Under the pieces are notes generated by a model. That model did not search any database and was not told where the DNA came from. It was given only the letters and a program-made list of their open reading frames with translations. This document shows positions 5,897 through 8,604 of a DNA stretch of 8,604 bases, piece by piece (the first letter of the stretch is position 1; every line of letters begins with the position of its first letter). Origin of the DNA: Sva-07 sp038321235. Lineage in GTDB: Bacteria > Actinomycetota > Acidimicrobiia > Acidimicrobiales > Ilumatobacteraceae. The DNA lies in the NCBI GenBank assembly GCA_038321235.1, contig JBBQEU010000129.1, positions 1 through 8,604 of the forward strand, in the 5' to 3' direction. The position numbers and the translations under genes are program-made.

Positions 5897-6328
5897 TCAG
5901 GTGTTCTGCTGGCAGGCGGCACAGGTGCCGCGGAAGACGATCGATGCGGAGATCGGGGCGAACCGAACGTCGCCGTTGACGACGAGGGTGTCAGCGAGGG
6001 TGTCAGCGCCGGCGACGTAGAGGTCGACCACGGCGCCACAAGCGTCACAGACACCATGGTGGTGGTCGTCGACGTTCGGGTCGAACCGAGTGGCCCCCGA
6101 GCCGAGGCACACCGCTTGCAGTTCGCCCATCTCGACGAGATCGGTGAGCGTGGTGTACACGGTGCGCAGCGAGATGCCCGGCATCTGTGCACTCGCCTTG
6201 GCGTACAGGCCGTCGGCGGTGGGGTGAGTGGTGTTGTCCTCGAGCAGCGCGAACAGCAACGTGCGTTGCGGCGTGACCTTCAGTCCCTGAGACCTGAAGA
6301 CCTCGGCGAGTTGGGTCGGCGACTTCAC
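5897..6328 (-). CDS. perR: Fur-family peroxide-responsive repressor, PerR type
   Basis: A 143-residue Fur-family regulator starting at the GTG at 6328. An N-terminal winged helix (VTPQR 18-22, HPTADGLYAK 35-44, ISLRTVYTTL 52-61) precedes the metal-binding dimer domain. The five regulatory-metal ligands of B. subtilis PerR have counterparts H35, D83, H89, H91 and D102. D83 lies in RFDPN, where Fur proteins have Glu, which favours a peroxide sensor. The structural zinc site is intact: C94, C97, C136, C139. With Fe(II), PerR proteins are inactivated by H2O2-driven oxidation of the His ligands. An ATG at 6382 would give an N-terminal extension foreign to the family; at the GTG, TACTGT stands 6 nt upstream and there is no ribosome-binding site, so the transcript is probably leaderless. 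Rubrerythrin follows at 54 nt, most likely co-transcribed and controlled by it. Confidence 0.9.
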   Translation of the reverse strand: MKSPTQLAEVFRSQGLKVTPQRTLLFALLEDNTTHPTADGLYAKASAQMPGISLRTVYTTLTDLVEMGELQAVCLGSGATRFDPNVDDHHHGVCDACGAVVDLYVAGADTLADTLVVNGDVRFAPISASIVFRGTCAACQQNT

Positions 6329-6334
6329 GACGAC

Positions 6335-6364
6335 ACAGTATCTGCAGCAGTTGAAGATCAGCAA
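6335..6364 (-). promoter_or_regulatory. Promoter of the perR-rubrerythrin operon (leaderless)
   Basis: On the minus strand TTGCTG (6359-6364) and TACTGT (6335-6340) form a -35/-10 pair with an 18-nt spacer. The -10 ends 6 nt before the GTG start, so the transcript would begin at the start codon. The -35 overlaps the AT-rich palindrome proposed as operator. Confidence 0.55.
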
Positions 6365-6377
6365 TTCGTGCAAATTG
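6360..6377. promoter_or_regulatory. Candidate PerR autoregulatory operator in the divergent promoter region
   Basis: CAATTCGTGCAAATTG (6362-6377) is an imperfect palindrome with 5-bp outer arms and one inner G/C pair, AT-rich against its surroundings. Read from 6360 it also contains a GCAA direct repeat with a 9-nt period, as in the leader of rubrerythrin. It overlaps the -35 of the regulator promoter, a position expected for repression. Its centre is about 60 nt upstream of the glpD -35, so an effect on glpD is less likely. Confidence 0.5.
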
Positions 6378-6429
6378 GGCATCACTTCCCGCGTTTGCGT
6401 CGCACTCCGAGCGGCCCGTCCCACCCGAA

Positions 6430-6459
6430 GTGTCACCCACCGGGAGTTTCTCGTACCAT
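6430..6459 (+). promoter_or_regulatory. Candidate promoter of glpD (near-leaderless)
   Basis: GTGTCA (6430-6435, 4 of 6 matches to TTGACA) and TACCAT (6454-6459) are separated by 18 nt. The -10 ends 8 nt before the glpD ATG, so the transcript would have a leader of 0 to 2 nt. TACCATC followed by GGGGCGATG is shared with the trpD start region. Confidence 0.5.
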
Positions 6460-6467
6460 CCGGGGCG

Positions 6468-8174
6468 ATGCCGGGACCGAAGTTGCCGTTCGAACGTGGT
6501 GCGATGCTCGACGCCTTGCGTGCCGGCACGGACTCCGACCCGTTCGACGTGCTGGTGATCGGCGGGGGAATCACCGGCGTCGGCGTCGCCCTCGATGCCG
6601 CAGCGCGAGGGCTGCGCACCGCGCTGGTCGAACGCGACGACTTCGCGAGCGGCACGTCGTCGAAGAGTTCGAAGATGGTCCACGGTGGCCTCAGGTATCT
6701 CCAGAACGGTGACGTCCGACTCGTCTACGAGGCACTGCGCGAACGGCGTCGCCTCATGAAGAACGCACCGCACCTGGTGGAGATCCTGCCGTTCATGATC
6801 CCGATCCTCACCAAGGACGGTGTCGTGTCGAAGAAGGTCGCCAAAGCACTCGGCTCGGCGATGTGGATGTACGACCTGACCGGCGGCTGGCGTATCGGAA
6901 AGCTCCACAAGCGGGTCTCCGCAGCGCAGGCAGCAGCACACTTCCCCACCACGTATCTCGACAAGCTCAGCGCCGGCTATCTGTACTTCGATGCCGCTGC
7001 CGACGACGCCCGCCTGGCGCTGACCGTGGCCCGCACCGCTGCCGAGCACGGCGCCGTCGTCGTGAACCGGTGTTCGGTCGTCGACGTCACGCTCGACGCG
7101 ACGGGTCGAGCAAACGGCGTCACCGTCGACGCCGACGGCGAACGAATCCACGTCGCTGCACGATGCATCGTCAACGCCGCTGGCGTCTGGGCCGACGAGG
7201 TGCGCGCGCTCGACGAGACAGAACACCCCGACTCGATCCGCCCAGCAAAGGGTGTCCACATCACCGTGCCGTGGGACAAGATCCGCGTCGACATCGCAGT
7301 GATCATCCCCGTGCGAGCCGATCGGCGCAGCCTGTTCCTCGTGCCGTGGGGCCCGCGACCCGACGGTACGTTCGACCACGTGTACGTCGGCACCACCGAC
7401 ACCGATTACGACGGACCACTCGACGACCCGCAGTGCACCGCCGATGACATCGACTACGTCCTGACCGCACTCAACCAGGCCCTCGACCCGACCATCACCG
7501 AACGGGTCACCAGCGACGACATCACCGGCGTGTGGGCCGGGCTGCGTCCGCTGGTGAAGAGCGCCACCGCCGACAACTCGAACGCCAAGACCGCTGACCT
7601 CTCCCGACAACACCAGGTGGCGGTCAGCGATGCCGGCGTCGTGCGCGTGAACGGCGGCAAGCTCACCACGTATCGCGAGATGGCCGAGGACACCGTCGAT
7701 CTCGTCGCCGAGCGGCTCGACGCTCCCCGCCGAGCCCGACGCTCGGCGACCCGCCGTCTGAAACTGATCGGTGCAGGTGGTACCAGCGCGGCCGCGCCGG
7801 GCACCACCGACCACCACCTGGCGCACCGCTACGGCACGATGGCTGACGAGATCCGCGCGCTCGTCGCGTTCAGGCCCGACCTGGCCGAACCACTCGTGTC
7901 GGGCCAGCCATACCTGCGCGCCGAAGCCGTCTTTGCCGTGCGCCACGAGATGGCCACCACGCTCGACGACGTCCTGGCCCGCCGGACTCGAGCCCACCTG
8001 TTCGACCGGCCTGCCAGCCTCGCTGCAGCCCCCGCCGTCGCCGAGCTGGTGGCGGACGAACTGGGATGGTCGGCCGACGAGACCGCACGACAGCTCGACG
8101 CCTACCGACGTCTGTGCGAGAACGAAGAGAACGCAGGAGCCCAACATGCCCATGTCGCCCACACCGCCGATTGA
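6468..8174 (+). CDS. glpD: Glycerol-3-phosphate dehydrogenase, FAD-dependent (aerobic type)
   Basis: Oxidises sn-glycerol-3-phosphate to dihydroxyacetone phosphate and passes electrons to the quinone pool at the inner face of the membrane. The 568 residues show the FAD Rossmann motif VLVIGGGITGVGVALDAA (28-45), the GlpD signature DDFASGTSSKSSKMVHGGLRYL (57-78, quoted in part) and PFMIPI (108-113). Further motifs are NAAGVWADEV (236-245), KGVHITVP (261-268), VGTTDTDYDGPL (307-318), WAGLRPLV (356-363) and VNGGKLTTYREMAEDTVD (394-411). The C-terminal GlpO/DAO_C domain ends near residue 548. The ATG at 6468 is preferred over the upstream in-frame ATG at 6351 because the extension is unlike the family and TACCAT stands 8 nt upstream. 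It is divergent from perR and overlaps the next gene by 29 nt. No transporter or glycerol kinase gene is in the window. Confidence 0.95.
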   Translation: MPGPKLPFERGAMLDALRAGTDSDPFDVLVIGGGITGVGVALDAAARGLRTALVERDDFASGTSSKSSKMVHGGLRYLQNGDVRLVYEALRERRRLMKNAPHLVEILPFMIPILTKDGVVSKKVAKALGSAMWMYDLTGGWRIGKLHKRVSAAQAAAHFPTTYLDKLSAGYLYFDAAADDARLALTVARTAAEHGAVVVNRCSVVDVTLDATGRANGVTVDADGERIHVAARCIVNAAGVWADEVRALDETEHPDSIRPAKGVHITVPWDKIRVDIAVIIPVRADRRSLFLVPWGPRPDGTFDHVYVGTTDTDYDGPLDDPQCTADDIDYVLTALNQALDPTITERVTSDDITGVWAGLRPLVKSATADNSNAKTADLSRQHQVAVSDAGVVRVNGGKLTTYREMAEDTVDLVAERLDAPRRARRSATRRLKLIGAGGTSAAAPGTTDHHLAHRYGTMADEIRALVAFRPDLAEPLVSGQPYLRAEAVFAVRHEMATTLDDVLARRTRAHLFDRPASLAAAPAVAELVADELGWSADETARQLDAYRRLCENEENAGAQHAHVAHTAD

Positions 8175-8604
8175 GTTGCGCGGCACCGACTCTCGACTCA
8201 CCAGCGCGTCCGTCGACGTCCCCGAAGAGGCGATCGCCGCTCTGGCATCGATCTGCGAGACCATCGAAGCCGACGGATCGGGCGACGACCCGGTCGGCGA
8301 AGCGAGTCGCGACTGGTGGCCGCTCGCGCTCCACTGGGCCCTGGCCGGACAGGTGCCACGTCTCGCAGAGGTCGTCGTGCGCCCGACGTCGACCGACGAG
8401 GTCGTCCGAGTGGTCCAGGTGTGCAACAACGCCCGGCTCCCGCTCACCGTCACCGGTGGCCGCAGCGGCGTGTGCGGTGCGGCCGCGGCCGTGTTCGGCG
8501 GGGTCGTGCTCGACGCCACCGCTCTGGCCGGTGTCGTCGACGTCGATGCGGTCTCGGGCATCGTCGAGGTGCTGCCCGGCACGTTCGGCCCCGACCTCGA
8601 GGAC
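8146..8604 (+). CDS. FAD-binding oxidoreductase, VAO/PCMH type (possibly alkyl-DHAP synthase-like), 3' truncated
   Basis: The first 153 residues are visible and the frame runs off the window end. The ATG at 8146 has AGGAG 6 nt upstream (8135-8139) and lies inside the last 29 nt of glpD, in another frame, so the two are probably translationally coupled. ATG at 8152 is an alternative. VVVRPTSTDEVVRVVQVCNN (76-95) followed by LPLTVTGGRSGVCGAA (98-113) is the start of the FAD-binding domain of the GlcD/alkylglycerone-phosphate synthase superfamily, with GGRSG in place of the usual GGGTS; VVLDATALAGVVDVD (120-134) continues the fold. SRDWWPLAL (54-62) recalls actinobacterial proteins annotated as FAD-binding oxidoreductase or alkyl-DHAP synthase. 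Adjacency to a DHAP-producing enzyme fits that, but the substrate-specific half is missing and the substrate stays unknown. Confidence 0.85.
   Translation, partial: MPMSPTPPIELRGTDSRLTSASVDVPEEAIAALASICETIEADGSGDDPVGEASRDWWPLALHWALAGQVPRLAEVVVRPTSTDEVVRVVQVCNNARLPLTVTGGRSGVCGAAAAVFGGVVLDATALAGVVDVDAVSGIVEVLPGTFGPDLED

Noticed and set aside
6329..6655. N-terminal extension of the perR frame into glpD, and an ATG at 6382
   Set aside because: The extension is antisense to glpD and unlike Fur proteins. The 6382 ATG would add 18 residues not seen in the family and lies upstream of the likely promoter.
6045..8582. A 2.5-kb open reading frame on the minus strand opposite glpD and part of perR
   Set aside because: Its product has no recognisable family and low-complexity composition, and it runs antisense to well-matched GlpD and FAD-oxidoreductase sequences. 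Long antisense frames are expected opposite genes with strong G/C third positions.

Overview
This is a GC-rich, gene-dense chromosomal window that looks actinobacterial. The evidence is a WhiB-family regulator, a GIY-YIG/UvrC-like protein of the kind that in actinobacteria follows a DEDDh exonuclease domain, GTG starts, and several starts placed 6 to 8 nt after a TANNNT -10 element, as in leaderless actinobacterial transcripts. The protein sequences recall marine Acidimicrobiia (Ilumatobacter-like), but that assignment is from memory and unverified. I see no insertion sequence, CRISPR array, tRNA, rRNA or phage gene.

Layout: (1) 1-888, plus strand: 3' part of a GIY-YIG/UVR-motif protein cut by the window start. 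(2) 889-1000: a convergent gap with two nearly identical long palindromes, the second running into the end of thrB. (3) 1001-2940, minus strand: trpD (anthranilate phosphoribosyltransferase) followed by thrB (homoserine kinase) with a 4-nt GTGA overlap. (4) 2984-3223, minus: a small WhiB-type Fe-S regulator. (5) 3336-6328, minus, read from right to left: a PerR-type Fur-family regulator, a rubrerythrin without a rubredoxin domain, a GlpC/HdrD-like iron-sulfur protein and a DUF3501 protein. (6) 6329-6467: a compact divergent promoter region. (7) 6468 to the end, plus strand: aerobic-type glycerol-3-phosphate dehydrogenase (glpD), overlapping by 29 nt the start of a VAO-type FAD-binding oxidoreductase cut by the window end.

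The most interesting part is the peroxide-sensor/rubrerythrin/Fe-S/DUF3501 block. The regulator keeps every metal ligand of PerR, including the Asp that separates PerR from Fur. The rubrerythrin keeps all seven di-iron ligands but lacks the rubredoxin domain that normally feeds it electrons. The next gene encodes a soluble protein with two 4Fe-4S motifs and CCG-type cysteine motifs that could carry electrons. I infer a peroxide-detoxification module in which the Fe-S protein, possibly helped by DUF3501, reduces the rubrerythrin. A GCAA-type direct repeat with a 9-nt period occurs at the -35 element of the regulator and again just upstream of the rubrerythrin, and is a candidate operator. Hairpins directly after the rubrerythrin and Fe-S genes suggest graded expression.

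The other genes are housekeeping. TrpD and ThrB serve tryptophan and threonine synthesis and are likely translationally coupled. GlpD makes DHAP from glycerol-3-phosphate, and the following flavoprotein may belong to the alkyl-DHAP synthase-like group, which would link the pair to glycerolipid or ether-lipid metabolism.
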